64,000 nt of DNA from Candidatus Latescibacterota bacterium (GCA_022821275.1 JAJEDY010000059.1:1-64000), one strand, 5' to 3'; shown: positions 29,285 through 38,673, counted from the first letter of the stretch. The notes: generated by a model from the letters alone, not told the origin. A program made the numbers and translations.

Positions 29285-30187
29285 CTACTCCACTGCGCCG
29301 TAATGCGGTCCCCATTCCGTCGCAATCTCTCGACCAAGAGCCTCAAGCGCAATACCATCCGCGGCATTCAACGGCGTAAATCGCCGCACCCACTCCAGAT
29401 TCTGCACGAGCTCGGCCTCTGAAAACATGCCGATCACGGCTGTACAAACGCCGGGCAATCCCAGCGCGTAACGCAGTGCTGCCTCGTGATCGTGCGATCC
29501 ATGCGCGGCCAGAGCCGAGGTCCTGGGTGTTTGATACGTCATTCCCCGTGCCCCGCCATAAACCTTCATGGCCGCCACGCCCACATTCCGCTCATACGCC
29601 AGAGGCAACACCTCATTCTCAAAATTATAAGTATAGCGATCCGCGAAATTTATGGCGAGCATCACCACATCTATATCCGCCTCCCGCAACACGTGAGCAG
29701 TCCTCCAGGGCGCATTGTGCGCGGTAACCCCTACAAACCGCGTCCAACCCCGTCGCTGGGCTTCTCGCAACCCTGCCAGCGCACCATCGGGAGCAAGTAC
29801 CCGATCCACATCTCTATTGCCCATAGAATGCACGTAAACCAGATCCACGTGATCCGTCTGCAAATCCTTTAGCCCATTCTCCAATACCTTCAGGGCTTGT
29901 TCCGCTTCATCCGCCGCTGTCTTGGTCACCAAAAATACCTCATCTCGCCGCTCCGCCATCACCTGCCCCAGTTGAACATGCGCCCGACCATATCCGGGTG
30001 CCGTATCGATATACGTCACCCCCTGATCAATCACCTTATGGCAAAGCGCAATGGCGTCCTCATCCGAAAGTCCCATCCCACCGGGTGCAGATCCATATCC
30101 CAGAATGGGCACCTGCTCCCCGGTCTTGCCCAGAATTCTATGGGGGACCGTACTCGTCGTGACCTCTCGTAAAGTATCCTGCGCCAT
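29285..30187 (-). CDS. Aldo/keto reductase
   Basis: A 300-residue NAD(P)H-dependent oxidoreductase with the AKR TIM barrel. The catalytic set is recognisable: Asp and Tyr in IDTAPGYGRAHVQLGQ (about 61-70), Lys in FLVTKTAAD (about 89) and His in DLVYVHSMG (about 120). The C-terminal region (about 235-300) has the usual cofactor contact segment ALGLPGVCTAVIGMFSEAEL. AAGGAGGG precedes the ATG on the minus strand. The substrate is not evident. It is the first gene of the transcript that starts in the shared 47-bp promoter module. Confidence 0.9.
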   Translation of the reverse strand: MAQDTLREVTTSTVPHRILGKTGEQVPILGYGSAPGGMGLSDEDAIALCHKVIDQGVTYIDTAPGYGRAHVQLGQVMAERRDEVFLVTKTAADEAEQALKVLENGLKDLQTDHVDLVYVHSMGNRDVDRVLAPDGALAGLREAQRRGWTRFVGVTAHNAPWRTAHVLREADIDVVMLAINFADRYTYNFENEVLPLAYERNVGVAAMKVYGGARGMTYQTPRTSALAAHGSHDHEAALRYALGLPGVCTAVIGMFSEAELVQNLEWVRRFTPLNAADGIALEALGREIATEWGPHYGAVE

Positions 30188-30216
30188 GATAACCCTCCTT
30201 GTTTGGCCTAACCACC

Positions 30217-30263
30217 TGCCCGTAATATGGCATCACAGAACTTGTCTTGTCAACCTTTGATCT
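30217..30263 (-). promoter_or_regulatory. 47-bp promoter module, copy 1
   Basis: On the minus strand this holds TTGACA (30253-30248), an 18-base spacer and CATATT (30229-30224), with transcription expected to start near 30217, some 30 bases before the aldo/keto reductase ATG. The arms TGCC and GGCA with an 8-base centre bracket the -10 box. It is identical at 41 of 47 positions to 37055-37101, which lies in front of the histidine kinase gene. Confidence 0.65.
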
Positions 30264-30273
30264 ATTGTGTGGC

Positions 30274-30301
30274 TTGATTTTTATCTCCAGGCCCCTATAT
30301 T
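30274..30301 (+). promoter_or_regulatory. Sigma-70 promoter of the sulfatase gene
   Basis: TTGATT (30274-30279), a 16-base spacer and TATATT (30296-30301), about 60 bases before the GTG start at 30362. It is divergent from the minus-strand promoter just to its left. Confidence 0.6.
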
Positions 30302-30361
30302 GCCCCACGCAAGCTCTACATAAACGCCCAACCCCTAATTTTAAATTCTCAGGGAGGAACT

Positions 30362-31744
30362 GTGAACAAAATGAACGTGTTATTCATCGCCGTAGATGAT
30401 CTTCGCCCGCAACTCGGTTGTTATGGTCAGGATTTCGTACAGTCGCCAAACATCGATCAATTGGCTGCAGAGGGCGTCCTCTTCGAACGAGCCTACTGCC
30501 AGCAAGCCGTATGCGCGCCTTCTCGATCGAGCGTTCTCAGCGGCTGTCGCCCGGATACGACGACAATTTACGATTTGCAAACCCCCTTGCGGTCCGCGAT
30601 GCCCGATGTCCTCTCGCTACCACAGCACTTCAAGCAGCACGGATATGAGACGCGATCCATCGGAAAAATCTATCACCATCGAGACGACGATCTGCAGGGA
30701 TGGTCTGACCAACCACACGTCTCAACAGGTGATTGGAAGGGACGGGGCTACCTGACGGATGAAGCAATGGAAGTGATCGAGCGCACAGATGCACAGATGG
30801 CTGCTGAAAGATCCACGCGACGGGGTATGGGACCGGCTTTTGAAGCCGCGGATGTTCCAGACGATGCCTATCACGACGGCAAGGACGCCGATCAGGCGAT
30901 CAAAACACTCAACGAATTGCGCGATCAGCCCTTCTTCCTCGCCGTGGGCTTTCACAAACCCCATCTGCCCTTCAACGCCCCAAAGAGCCACTGGGACCGT
31001 TACGATCGGGAAGCATTGCCCCTCGCCCTGAATACCAGCGCACCAGAAAATGTCACCGAGTACTCTCTGACTGAATTCGGAGAACTTCGCGGCTATTTCG
31101 GAATGCCCAAGGAGGGACCAATACCAGAGAATCTGGCGCGTACATTGGTCCACGGCTACTGCGCGTGTGTCTCGTATATGGACGCGCAGGTCGGACGCGT
31201 GCTCGACGAAGTCGAACGACTCGGCCTCAAAGAAAACACCGTTGTAATCCTGTGGGGCGATCACGGCTGGAAACTCGGCGAACACGGCAGCTGGTGCAAG
31301 CACACGAACTTCGACATCGATACACACGCCCCAATGATCGTCCGCTCGCCAGAACGCGGCAAGTCGGGCGCAAAAGCATCTGGTCTTACGGAGTTCGTCG
31401 ATATGTACCCATCGCTGTGCGACCTGTGCGATCTACCGTCGCCCGAACATCTCGAAGGCCAGAGCTTTGTCCCCTTGATGGAAGATCCCGACAGAGCCTG
31501 GAAACAGGCGGCCTTCAGCCAGTATCCGCGCACAGGCGTGATGGGCTACACCATCAAGACCGACGACTTCCGCTACACAGAGTGGCAATCGAGAGATACA
31601 GGAGAGGTAAAAGCACGAGAGCTTTACGACCATCGGGAAGATGCCGCAGAAAACGTCAATGCAGCGAAAGACGTTCGCTATACCGAAACAGTGAGCGAAC
31701 TTGAGAAAGTGATAGAAAAAGGTTGGAAAGCCGCGAGAGCATAA
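30362..31744 (+). CDS. Iduronate-2-sulfatase-like sulfatase
   Basis: A 460-residue sulfatase. The metal aspartates are Asp12-Asp13 (IAVDDLRPQLG), the formylglycine motif is CAPSRSSVLSG with Cys51, and GFHKPHLPF plus ILWGDHGWKLGEHG are the typical signature of the iduronate-2-sulfatase subfamily (S1_7). No signal peptide is seen. GGAGG lies 4 bases before the GTG start; an ATG at 30371 is the alternative. It has its own promoter and no close downstream partner, and may remove sulfate from uronic-acid-containing polysaccharide. Confidence 0.88.
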   Translation: MNKMNVLFIAVDDLRPQLGCYGQDFVQSPNIDQLAAEGVLFERAYCQQAVCAPSRSSVLSGCRPDTTTIYDLQTPLRSAMPDVLSLPQHFKQHGYETRSIGKIYHHRDDDLQGWSDQPHVSTGDWKGRGYLTDEAMEVIERTDAQMAAERSTRRGMGPAFEAADVPDDAYHDGKDADQAIKTLNELRDQPFFLAVGFHKPHLPFNAPKSHWDRYDREALPLALNTSAPENVTEYSLTEFGELRGYFGMPKEGPIPENLARTLVHGYCACVSYMDAQVGRVLDEVERLGLKENTVVILWGDHGWKLGEHGSWCKHTNFDIDTHAPMIVRSPERGKSGAKASGLTEFVDMYPSLCDLCDLPSPEHLEGQSFVPLMEDPDRAWKQAAFSQYPRTGVMGYTIKTDDFRYTEWQSRDTGEVKARELYDHREDAAENVNAAKDVRYTETVSELEKVIEKGWKAARA

Positions 31745-31873
31745 CCTGGATGCGGATCGGGGTCTCCAACCAGGACTGGACTGAGCTTTTAGGTCAACGA
31801 CCTTGAAGCCTCGTGTCCGGGGTGATGGCGTTTCGAGGTATTAGGGGTTGGAAGAATCAAAAACTGAGGGAAC

Positions 31874-32947
31874 TTAGAGGGAAATCGCCACGGAAATCGC
31901 ACTGGTATGCTTGCGATAAAAACCGCCGGTTCGGCGGGCACCGTTGCGGGAAAACCCGTATTGCAATGAGAGATCCAGCCGGTTCGTTAGCCGCCGGGAC
32001 AACTTCAGTACCAAAAGCGTCTGTTCGTATTCATCCACCTCCGAATCCCAACCGGGCAGTGGCACCAGCGGATCATCATACCTGCGAAGCTGAAGGTTTG
32101 CCAGCATCTGCGCATCGAACTGGAAACCCAGGTGTCGCACCAGAAGCACCTGCATCCGGTGCGCTTTAAAACTATATCCGTAGCTGTTGGATGTATTGTG
32201 GAGAAATCCATAGACGAGATCAACGAGCACCCCACGATAAAGCTGTATGCCCGCCGAAATCTCGCGCAAAAGATCCGATTGTGCAAATCTCAATTCATCT
32301 ATCCTGCCTCCTGCGTCAACCGCCAGAGCAGCGCGATTGTAATCCAACCATCGCCAGGTCCCTGTCAATCGAGCTCGAAATCGCCGGGATTTCCCGTACT
32401 GGACACCCGCACCCACTTCGTTCGAAATCACCTCTGGCAATCGCATATCCCGAGAATCATGTCCTCCAAAGCGATAATACAGGTCGCTTGTAAACCCCTG
32501 TCCAAAAACATATTGGATACGTCCTTCTAAAGCGCCGCGCAAATATCCTTCTTCCCCCGGGACCCGGTTTACAATCTTTACTTTCAACACGCCGCTGCCT
32601 GCCAGCCTCACCCGGCGCCCCACGCGCGAGGACGCGGTTACGTTCAAGTGGTTGGTCAACACTGCGCCGGATTCTCCGAACATTGATCGCTCCGCAGTCC
32701 AGAATCGTTTGGCACCTACCTGGTACCGCAGCCAAACAGAACTCCGGGGACGCTTGCGCAAATCACCCGCATACGCAAAGTAAAACCGGCTGATCCAGCC
32801 GGACTGCGGATCAACCGGCGCCTCAAACAGATTGTTATCATAGACCATGCCCGCCTCAATGCGGGTCTCCGCCGACCACCCGACGCCTAAGGCACACAAC
32901 ATCACCGTGAAACCGAGCACAGCCCCGCATGCTCTCTGGCACTTCAA
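31874..32947 (-). CDS. Predicted outer-membrane beta-barrel protein
   Basis: A 357-residue exported protein. A signal peptide (about 1-26, ending VGWSAE) is followed by alternating hydrophobic and polar strands of about ten residues, many with aromatic ends (FYFAYAGDL, LSLQYGFS), and the last strand ends SAISVAISL, as in barrels. I do not recognise a named family. Its start overlaps the stop of the coiled-coil gene in ATGA, so the two are coupled and lie at the end of the kinase/regulator operon. The last 45 codons and the region after the stop are repeated in decayed form at 40155-40320. Confidence 0.65.
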   Translation of the reverse strand: MKCQRACGAVLGFTVMLCALGVGWSAETRIEAGMVYDNNLFEAPVDPQSGWISRFYFAYAGDLRKRPRSSVWLRYQVGAKRFWTAERSMFGESGAVLTNHLNVTASSRVGRRVRLAGSGVLKVKIVNRVPGEEGYLRGALEGRIQYVFGQGFTSDLYYRFGGHDSRDMRLPEVISNEVGAGVQYGKSRRFRARLTGTWRWLDYNRAALAVDAGGRIDELRFAQSDLLREISAGIQLYRGVLVDLVYGFLHNTSNSYGYSFKAHRMQVLLVRHLGFQFDAQMLANLQLRRYDDPLVPLPGWDSEVDEYEQTLLVLKLSRRLTNRLDLSLQYGFSRNGARRTGGFYRKHTSAISVAISL

Positions 32948-34029
32948 CGTCCCTCCTCCAGCATCCGCTGCAGATGTTTCCGAAATGCCTCTGCACGCTG
33001 CTTCAGCGCCTGTTCGCGGGTCGTCAGAGCCTTCTGTAGTCCCTTTAATCGAGCAATCTCCGAAACCAGATCATCTGAGGAAAGCACCTCTGGCGGAGTC
33101 TGTGCGTGCGGCACGCCAATCTCTCGCCCGACCACAAAGACTCGCTCTGTCGTAGAACCGGGCTCCAATAGACCAGTCACTGTCTCTGTTGCGTCGTCGG
33201 CCCCCGATCGTTCGTCCGTCACCCCTGCTGCCGCTATCGCATCGGGCAACGCATTTTCTGGTGCCGGGCCCGCCTCATTGAGCAACACACCACCCGTTCC
33301 CTCGACTGCCTGCCCAGGTGACAGAGAACGCCCTTCGAGTACAGCCTCATCAAAAAAATCCAACTCTCCTCTCAATGTGGCCATCCGTATCCGCAATCTG
33401 CGCTCTTCCTCCAACCGTTTTATCCGCCGCACCACCACATCTGCTTTCACCCGTGTTTGAGCTGCCATATCCTCCATCAGGTCGGCTTTCTGGCGAATCT
33501 CATCTGGTCCGTCATCCTCCCGCACCACCAGCATCTGCGCCTCTGCCAGACGAATTTCCATCCCCCCTTCCTCCAGTGCGCCTCGCGCCCGCTGCAAGGC
33601 TCTCAACCGGCCAGCCTTAGCGGCATCTGGCTCTTTCTCCAGCGCTGCAATGGCTGCGCCGATCTCTCGATCATAGTGCGTTCGCAGTTTTTGCCGCAGG
33701 TGGGACAATGCAGTCCGCACCACTTCAAAGGCCATGTCAACCCGCTCAATACGATCCGCGAGTTCCAGTGTTTGCCTCAGCGCCTGCTGGAGTGTCTCCG
33801 CAACGCCCCCAGTATCGGCGCGCTTCAAACGGTAGATCTGGTTTGCCAGCGTGTCCAGTCTGACCGCCAGGATCGCCCGTTGTGTGCGCAAAGAATCTCT
33901 AACTTCCTCCAACCGCGTGTGCTCGGTCTGCAGGCTGTCGAGCGATTCGGCCGACGCTGAAAACGATAAGCTCCAAACTAAACTGTGGAAAAATAAACAT
34001 CTATAGACATATCTCATCACAATTCTCAT
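32944..34029 (-). CDS. Exported coiled-coil protein
   Basis: A 361-residue protein with a signal peptide (about 1-28, ending SFSASAES). Two coiled-coil parts (about 30-235 and about 315-361) are rich in Glu, Arg, Leu and Ala, and a flexible Gly/Ala/Pro-rich stretch (about 240-310) lies between. It looks like a periplasmic scaffold or a partner of the barrel protein whose gene overlaps its stop. No enzyme motif is seen and no named family is recognised. It starts 38 bases after the response regulator stop. The start could also be the ATG four codons later. Confidence 0.65.
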   Translation of the reverse strand: MRIVMRYVYRCLFFHSLVWSLSFSASAESLDSLQTEHTRLEEVRDSLRTQRAILAVRLDTLANQIYRLKRADTGGVAETLQQALRQTLELADRIERVDMAFEVVRTALSHLRQKLRTHYDREIGAAIAALEKEPDAAKAGRLRALQRARGALEEGGMEIRLAEAQMLVVREDDGPDEIRQKADLMEDMAAQTRVKADVVVRRIKRLEEERRLRIRMATLRGELDFFDEAVLEGRSLSPGQAVEGTGGVLLNEAGPAPENALPDAIAAAGVTDERSGADDATETVTGLLEPGSTTERVFVVGREIGVPHAQTPPEVLSSDDLVSEIARLKGLQKALTTREQALKQRAEAFRKHLQRMLEEGR

Positions 34030-34067
34030 AACGATTACCCCCTACCCTGATCTATGAAACCCGCCCT

Positions 34068-35453
34068 TTATGTCAGCCCGTATTTGTCCAATTTATAATA
34101 AAACGCGCTGGTTTTGATACCCAGCATCTCCGCCGCCTTCGTTTTAACCCCTCCGGCCTGTTCCAGCGCCTGTTCAATCAGTTGCCGCTCCAAATCTTCC
34201 AGCCTGCGGGTCAAAGGAATCGCGCTATCCTCAAGTTCCTCAGCGGAAACCTCTGCTCGTGACGCCTCCACATCCAGCGGCAGGTCGTTCACATCCACGA
34301 CATTGCCATCGGCCAGCACAAGGGTGCGCTCAATCACATTCTCCAGTTCTCGCACATTGCCGGGCCAGGTATAGGACGCCATCGCAGCCATCGCCCGGTC
34401 TGTCAATCGTTTCAAGGGCCGGTTCATCTCTTCACATTTCTTATGCAAAAAGTGGTCCACCAGATCCGGAATGTCCGCCTTGCGATCCCTCAACGGGACC
34501 AGGCGGATCGGAATCACCTCCAGCCGATAAAAAAGGTCCTCTCTGAATGCGCCCTCGGCCACCATTTCTCTCAACACTCGATGTGTGGCCGCAATCACAC
34601 GTACATCAGCATGAAGCGTCTCTTCTCCCCCCACCCGATCGTACTCCTTCGTCTGTAACACCCTCAGAATATTCACCTGAGCCTCAAGGGGCAAATCCCC
34701 GATCTCATCCAGAAAAATCGTACCGCCTTCGGCCAGCTCAAACTTGCCCTTTTTTTGACGAATTGCTCCGGTAAATGCGCCCTTTTCATGGCCGAACAAT
34801 TCGCTTTGAACCAGTTCTCTCGGCAGTGACCCACAATTCACCTTTACAAACGGCCCTTCCCGCCGGGCGCTCCGGCGATGAATCGCTCGGGCAACCAGTT
34901 CCTTACCGGTTCCACTCTCGCCGTAAACCAGCACTGCAGAATCCGTTTCCGCCACCTTTTCAACCATCTCATACACCGTTTTCATAGGCTTGGATCGGCC
35001 CACCATCTCCCCAAAATTAAACCGTACACCGATCTCGTCCCGTAAATACTGGTTCTCTTCGTCCAGGCGATCCCTCGACTGACGCAATTCCCGATGCTTC
35101 AGAACCTTCTCCACCCTCAGCCGCAACACATCGTACAATGCATCGGCTTTAACGACAAAATCTGCAGCCCCTTTTCTCATGGCCTCGACCGCCACATCGA
35201 TTGTGCCATAGGCCGTAATGACCACCACATCCGTATCGGCATAATCCCGCCGCACAGCGTCGAGCACCTCCAGCCCGTCCATGTCCTCCATCTTGTAATC
35301 CGTAATCACCAGATCAAAAGGCCTCGCTTTCATCTGCCTCAACCCCTCCACCCCGCCCGAAGCTACCGTCACGTCGTGTCCCATCCGTTCGAGCAAAAGT
35401 GCCATCCCAGTGCGCATCGTCTCGTTATCATCGATCACCAGAACCCGGCTCAC
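34068..35453 (-). CDS. Sigma-54-dependent response regulator (NtrC family)
   Basis: A 461-residue regulator in three parts. The receiver domain (1-120) has the phosphorylation site Asp52 (LVITDYKMEDMDG) and the conserved acidic pair at 8-9. The AAA+ sigma-54 activation domain (about 145-375) has Walker A GESGTGKE, the sigma-54 contact loop GAFTGA near residue 225 and Walker B GTIFLDEIGDL. The C-terminal Fis-type helix-turn-helix (about 420-461) ends KTKAAEMLGIKTSAFYYKL. It overlaps the histidine kinase stop by four bases. It should switch on sigma-54 promoters when phosphorylated; I found no clear GG-N10-GC promoter in the adjoining spacers. Confidence 0.94.
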   Translation of the reverse strand: MSRVLVIDDNETMRTGMALLLERMGHDVTVASGGVEGLRQMKARPFDLVITDYKMEDMDGLEVLDAVRRDYADTDVVVITAYGTIDVAVEAMRKGAADFVVKADALYDVLRLRVEKVLKHRELRQSRDRLDEENQYLRDEIGVRFNFGEMVGRSKPMKTVYEMVEKVAETDSAVLVYGESGTGKELVARAIHRRSARREGPFVKVNCGSLPRELVQSELFGHEKGAFTGAIRQKKGKFELAEGGTIFLDEIGDLPLEAQVNILRVLQTKEYDRVGGEETLHADVRVIAATHRVLREMVAEGAFREDLFYRLEVIPIRLVPLRDRKADIPDLVDHFLHKKCEEMNRPLKRLTDRAMAAMASYTWPGNVRELENVIERTLVLADGNVVDVNDLPLDVEASRAEVSAEELEDSAIPLTRRLEDLERQLIEQALEQAGGVKTKAAEMLGIKTSAFYYKLDKYGLT

Positions 35454-37003
35454 TCTCGTTTCCTTTCTCGCAAATATCCCTCATCCCGCTTCTGACCACC
35501 TGGCAAAATCACCTCAAATACAGTGCCTCTGCCTACCTGGCTTTTAACGCCAACAGTTCCTCCATTCTCCTTCACTGTTTTCTGCACAATGGCCATACCC
35601 AAACCGCTCCCCCTCTCTCCCGTTGTAAAAAAAGGTTCGAACAGGCGCTCGATTACGGTGCTATCCATGCCCACACCCGTATCGGCCACCCTGATGACCG
35701 TGTTTCCATTCTCTTTTTTACCTGCCAACCGCAACACGCCTCCTTCTGGCATCGCTTGAACGCCATTCTTTACCAGATTGACCAGCGCGCGTTTGAACTG
35801 GTCGACATCTACAAATACTTTCAGTCCCTGTGGAATCTCTCTTATGCACTGCACCCTTGCCTCGTCCATCTCTGGACTGAGCAAAAAAACGACCTCTTCC
35901 ACAAGCCGAGCAACATCTGCTTCCACTGGTTGCACAACTGAAGGTCGGGCAAAGTCCAGAAATTCGGAAATCACCCGATTGAGTGTGCGCACCTCTCCGG
36001 TCACCTTCTGAATGTGGGCCTTGCGCGCGTCGTCATCCGGTAGATCGCTTGCAATCAAACCCGCATAAATCTCAATGCCGCCCAGAGGATTGCGAATTTC
36101 GTGCGCCACGCCCGCCAGCATCTGCCGCAAGTGCTCATCGCGGTCCAGAATCTTCAAGCGCATTTCCTCCATGGTCTGGCCCAAATAACCCAGTTCATCC
36201 CCGGCAGACCGGTCCACTGGTCGCTCGAGGTCGCCCTCGCCGATGGCCTGTGCAGAGTTGACGAGGCGATGAATCGGCCCAGTCAGAGTGCGGGCGAGAA
36301 CCAAACCGATCGCTATGGTCAACACCACGCTCACCCCTCCAAAAATCAGCACAGAACGCTGAAATGCTCGAATCGCCTCGACAAATCCGGCCCCAATATC
36401 CACGCCAACCGCTGCCACAACTTCCTCTCCGGCATAAACAGGCGCGTAACCGGATTGATAATAAACACCCGATTTGTCCTGAAACAAAATCGAATGCGAC
36501 GCCTGCCCTCGCCAGACGTCGACCAATTCCGCTCGGTCCACCCGCAACCGCGTATATTCCCTCCCAATCGGCACGTCGGGCGCCGTGTCCAGCAGGCTCT
36601 GTCCCTGATGGTCGAACACGTAAATTCGCCGGGCGCCGACCAGATCTCGATATCTGACCAGCTTCGCTCTCAACCGCGCGTGAAGATTGCCACCCTCAAA
36701 CCCCGAACGCAAGTGGCGCACCGCATCTCCATCAATACCCGCCGCCGAAAGTTGCGCGATAGCAAGCAGTTGGTCGCTCATCTGGCGCTCGAGGCTATTG
36801 CGTGTGAGGCGATACAATATCCAACCCGTGCTACCGACCACAAGGAATACGAAAACAACAAATGTCACAACCAGCCTGCGGCCAATGCGGCCCCTGTGTT
36901 GAGACGGTAACCTTTGCCTGCTCGCGAAACCATCAAAAATACTCCGGATTCTGCATCCCAGATGCACTTTCCTCTCCGGATACTGAGAAAATCTCCAGCA
37001 CAT
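35450..37003 (-). CDS. Membrane sensor histidine kinase
   Basis: A 517-residue kinase, partner of the NtrC-type regulator. TM1 is about 43-66, followed by an extracytoplasmic sensor of roughly 145 residues (single Cache/PAS-like look, with IYVFDHQGQSLLDT), TM2 about 215-237, a HAMP domain (about 240-290), the HisKA box GVAHEIRNPLGGIEI with the phosphorylated His near 300, and the ATPase domain with the N box NLVKNGVQAM, DTGVGM and GSGLGMAI. The ATG at 37003 has a poor ribosome binding site; a GTG at 36967 with GGAG upstream is a possible alternative. The operon is read from the 47-bp module at 37055-37101. Confidence 0.93.
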   Translation of the reverse strand: MCWRFSQYPERKVHLGCRIRSIFDGFASRQRLPSQHRGRIGRRLVVTFVVFVFLVVGSTGWILYRLTRNSLERQMSDQLLAIAQLSAAGIDGDAVRHLRSGFEGGNLHARLRAKLVRYRDLVGARRIYVFDHQGQSLLDTAPDVPIGREYTRLRVDRAELVDVWRGQASHSILFQDKSGVYYQSGYAPVYAGEEVVAAVGVDIGAGFVEAIRAFQRSVLIFGGVSVVLTIAIGLVLARTLTGPIHRLVNSAQAIGEGDLERPVDRSAGDELGYLGQTMEEMRLKILDRDEHLRQMLAGVAHEIRNPLGGIEIYAGLIASDLPDDDARKAHIQKVTGEVRTLNRVISEFLDFARPSVVQPVEADVARLVEEVVFLLSPEMDEARVQCIREIPQGLKVFVDVDQFKRALVNLVKNGVQAMPEGGVLRLAGKKENGNTVIRVADTGVGMDSTVIERLFEPFFTTGERGSGLGMAIVQKTVKENGGTVGVKSQVGRGTVFEVILPGGQKRDEGYLRERKRE

Positions 37004-37054
37004 GCCGTAGCATCTCCTGCCTGACTGTTAAAGGTCCTGGAATCGATAACAACA

Positions 37055-37101
37055 TGCCTGTAATATGGCATCACAGGGCCTGTTTTGTCAACGTTTGATC
37101 T
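37055..37101 (-). promoter_or_regulatory. 47-bp promoter module, copy 2
   Basis: On the minus strand: TTGACA (37091-37086), 18 bases, CATATT (37067-37062), with the same TGCC-N8-GGCA bracket around the -10 box as copy 1 at 30217-30263. It lies about 50 bases upstream of the histidine kinase start, so it probably drives the kinase-regulator-coiled-coil-barrel operon. Confidence 0.65.
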
Positions 37102-37197
37102 GCCGGATGGGTTCCGAAACCCATGCTAATTATCCGATCGTTCACCTGCCCCGTTTGCATTGTAAGCGCCCTTCTCGACGCTACGCTACAACCTGAC

Positions 37198-38673
37198 CTA
37201 CCGGATCGGCATCGACACTGAGATTTGGTGGGTCATTACCCAGGCATCTCGTAACGTCAATGGACCTTCGGGCGCGGGGAGGAAATCGGCGGCCGCAGCA
37301 AGCTCTGCCGTGCCGGCCCTTGCCACTCCCGGTCGGCCCGTTCCCGTGATCAGCCGCCCCCTGTAGCGGAGATCGAACTCGGCCAGGCCGAAGTGGAGTC
37401 CCCAACTCGGGGTCCATTCCATCCAGCTTTCCCTCTGGTTCCGTGTCGAGCCTTTGATGTGGCTGGTTTGGGTCAGGTCGTACCGTATGGAGCGCATCTG
37501 CAGACCGAGTTGGAACCCGCCCCAGCCGAAGTCGTGCCCAATGCCCATCCTGATTTTCGCGTTCAAGAAGGAGAACTCGTTCTCTACCGTCTTCTCGCCC
37601 GCTCGGACCAGATTGCCAGTGGATCCGACCGTGTCGCTCGCAGCATCGGCCCATGTGTAGCTCGAGATAGGCTCCAGGACGAGGTCGATCCCATAGGTCG
37701 CCCTCTCCCCGGTCTTGGCAATACCCACGCCAAAGTCATACGCCCATGAATCGCCCGGGTCCCGGGGGATGTTCTGGATCTCGTAGTTCGGGATCTTGGG
37801 ATGCGACTTCCGGTTTACGGTCGTCGCGGCTCCGACGCGCCATCCACTCCTGGTCAGGGGCTGGGTGAAGCCCAAATGGAGACCCGACGTGTTCGTCTGA
37901 TCGAGATTTCGTTCCATGCGCGGCACTCCCTCTCCGATTTCCCAATCCTGTTGCCAGATCCAATCCAGATAGTGAACCTCGTGCGTCATGTCGAAGCGGT
38001 TGTGGAGAAGGAGTACCTCGAAAGACCGTCCGCTCTCCCATTCGCCGAGAAGGCCGAGGCGCAGATCCACACTATGGCCATCTTGTTCGATCCGTTCGCT
38101 GAAGGCGTAGAGGTGCTCGACGCCATCGAGGGCACCCAGTCCGGCCCAGGAGAGGCTTCCGCCGAGAGAGAACCCGCTCTCTCCGAGCATCCGCCCGAAG
38201 AATCCGTGTAAATAGAGGTTTCTGGCCGAGCGGTCGCGCAGCGGCTGCCCGGTGTTCGGACCCCACCAATTCCAGCGGTCCGCGGCAATGAGTTGTTGAA
38301 GCGCGAAGGAGCCGCCCCCGAACCAGCTATCCGATCCCGCGAGGAAGGTGATCGGAATTGTGCGCCCTGCGCCATTGTGGTCAGAGATCAAATAGAAGGT
38401 CGGAGATCCCACAATCAGCGTCTCCTCGATTCGCGCGCCCTTCGCCGGGTTGGAGAAGGGATCGAGGAGAAGGTCGTTTATCGCGAGCGATACGCCCCCG
38501 AGTGCCAGATTCGCCGAGGGGTAGATCAGGAACTGGTCTCCCGTCGCGACGGGGACCGATTTAATTCCGATGAGCTGGGAGGTTACACGGGACGGGTAGA
38601 GGGTTGCCAGGACCGCGATTGAAAGCGCGAGAAGGGTTGTAGTCATCGGCCGTTGAAAGGAAAGTGCGTTCAT
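37198..38673 (-). CDS. Predicted outer-membrane protein, atypical base composition
   Basis: A 491-residue exported protein: signal peptide (about 8-32, LLALSIAVLATLYPSRVTSQ), then PSANLALGGVSLAINDLLLDPFSNPA, which resembles the opening of PorV/FadL-like barrels that carry a conserved Asn-Pro after a short helix. The rest is strand-rich and ends MTHQISVSMPIR. The start ATG 38673 follows GGAGATTCTCCA. Its codons are much richer in G and C at third positions than those of its neighbours, which suggests a separate origin. Function is unknown. The region to its left and right is sparse and decayed. Confidence 0.65.
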   Translation of the reverse strand: MNALSFQRPMTTTLLALSIAVLATLYPSRVTSQLIGIKSVPVATGDQFLIYPSANLALGGVSLAINDLLLDPFSNPAKGARIEETLIVGSPTFYLISDHNGAGRTIPITFLAGSDSWFGGGSFALQQLIAADRWNWWGPNTGQPLRDRSARNLYLHGFFGRMLGESGFSLGGSLSWAGLGALDGVEHLYAFSERIEQDGHSVDLRLGLLGEWESGRSFEVLLLHNRFDMTHEVHYLDWIWQQDWEIGEGVPRMERNLDQTNTSGLHLGFTQPLTRSGWRVGAATTVNRKSHPKIPNYEIQNIPRDPGDSWAYDFGVGIAKTGERATYGIDLVLEPISSYTWADAASDTVGSTGNLVRAGEKTVENEFSFLNAKIRMGIGHDFGWGGFQLGLQMRSIRYDLTQTSHIKGSTRNQRESWMEWTPSWGLHFGLAEFDLRYRGRLITGTGRPGVARAGTAELAAAADFLPAPEGPLTLRDAWVMTHQISVSMPIR

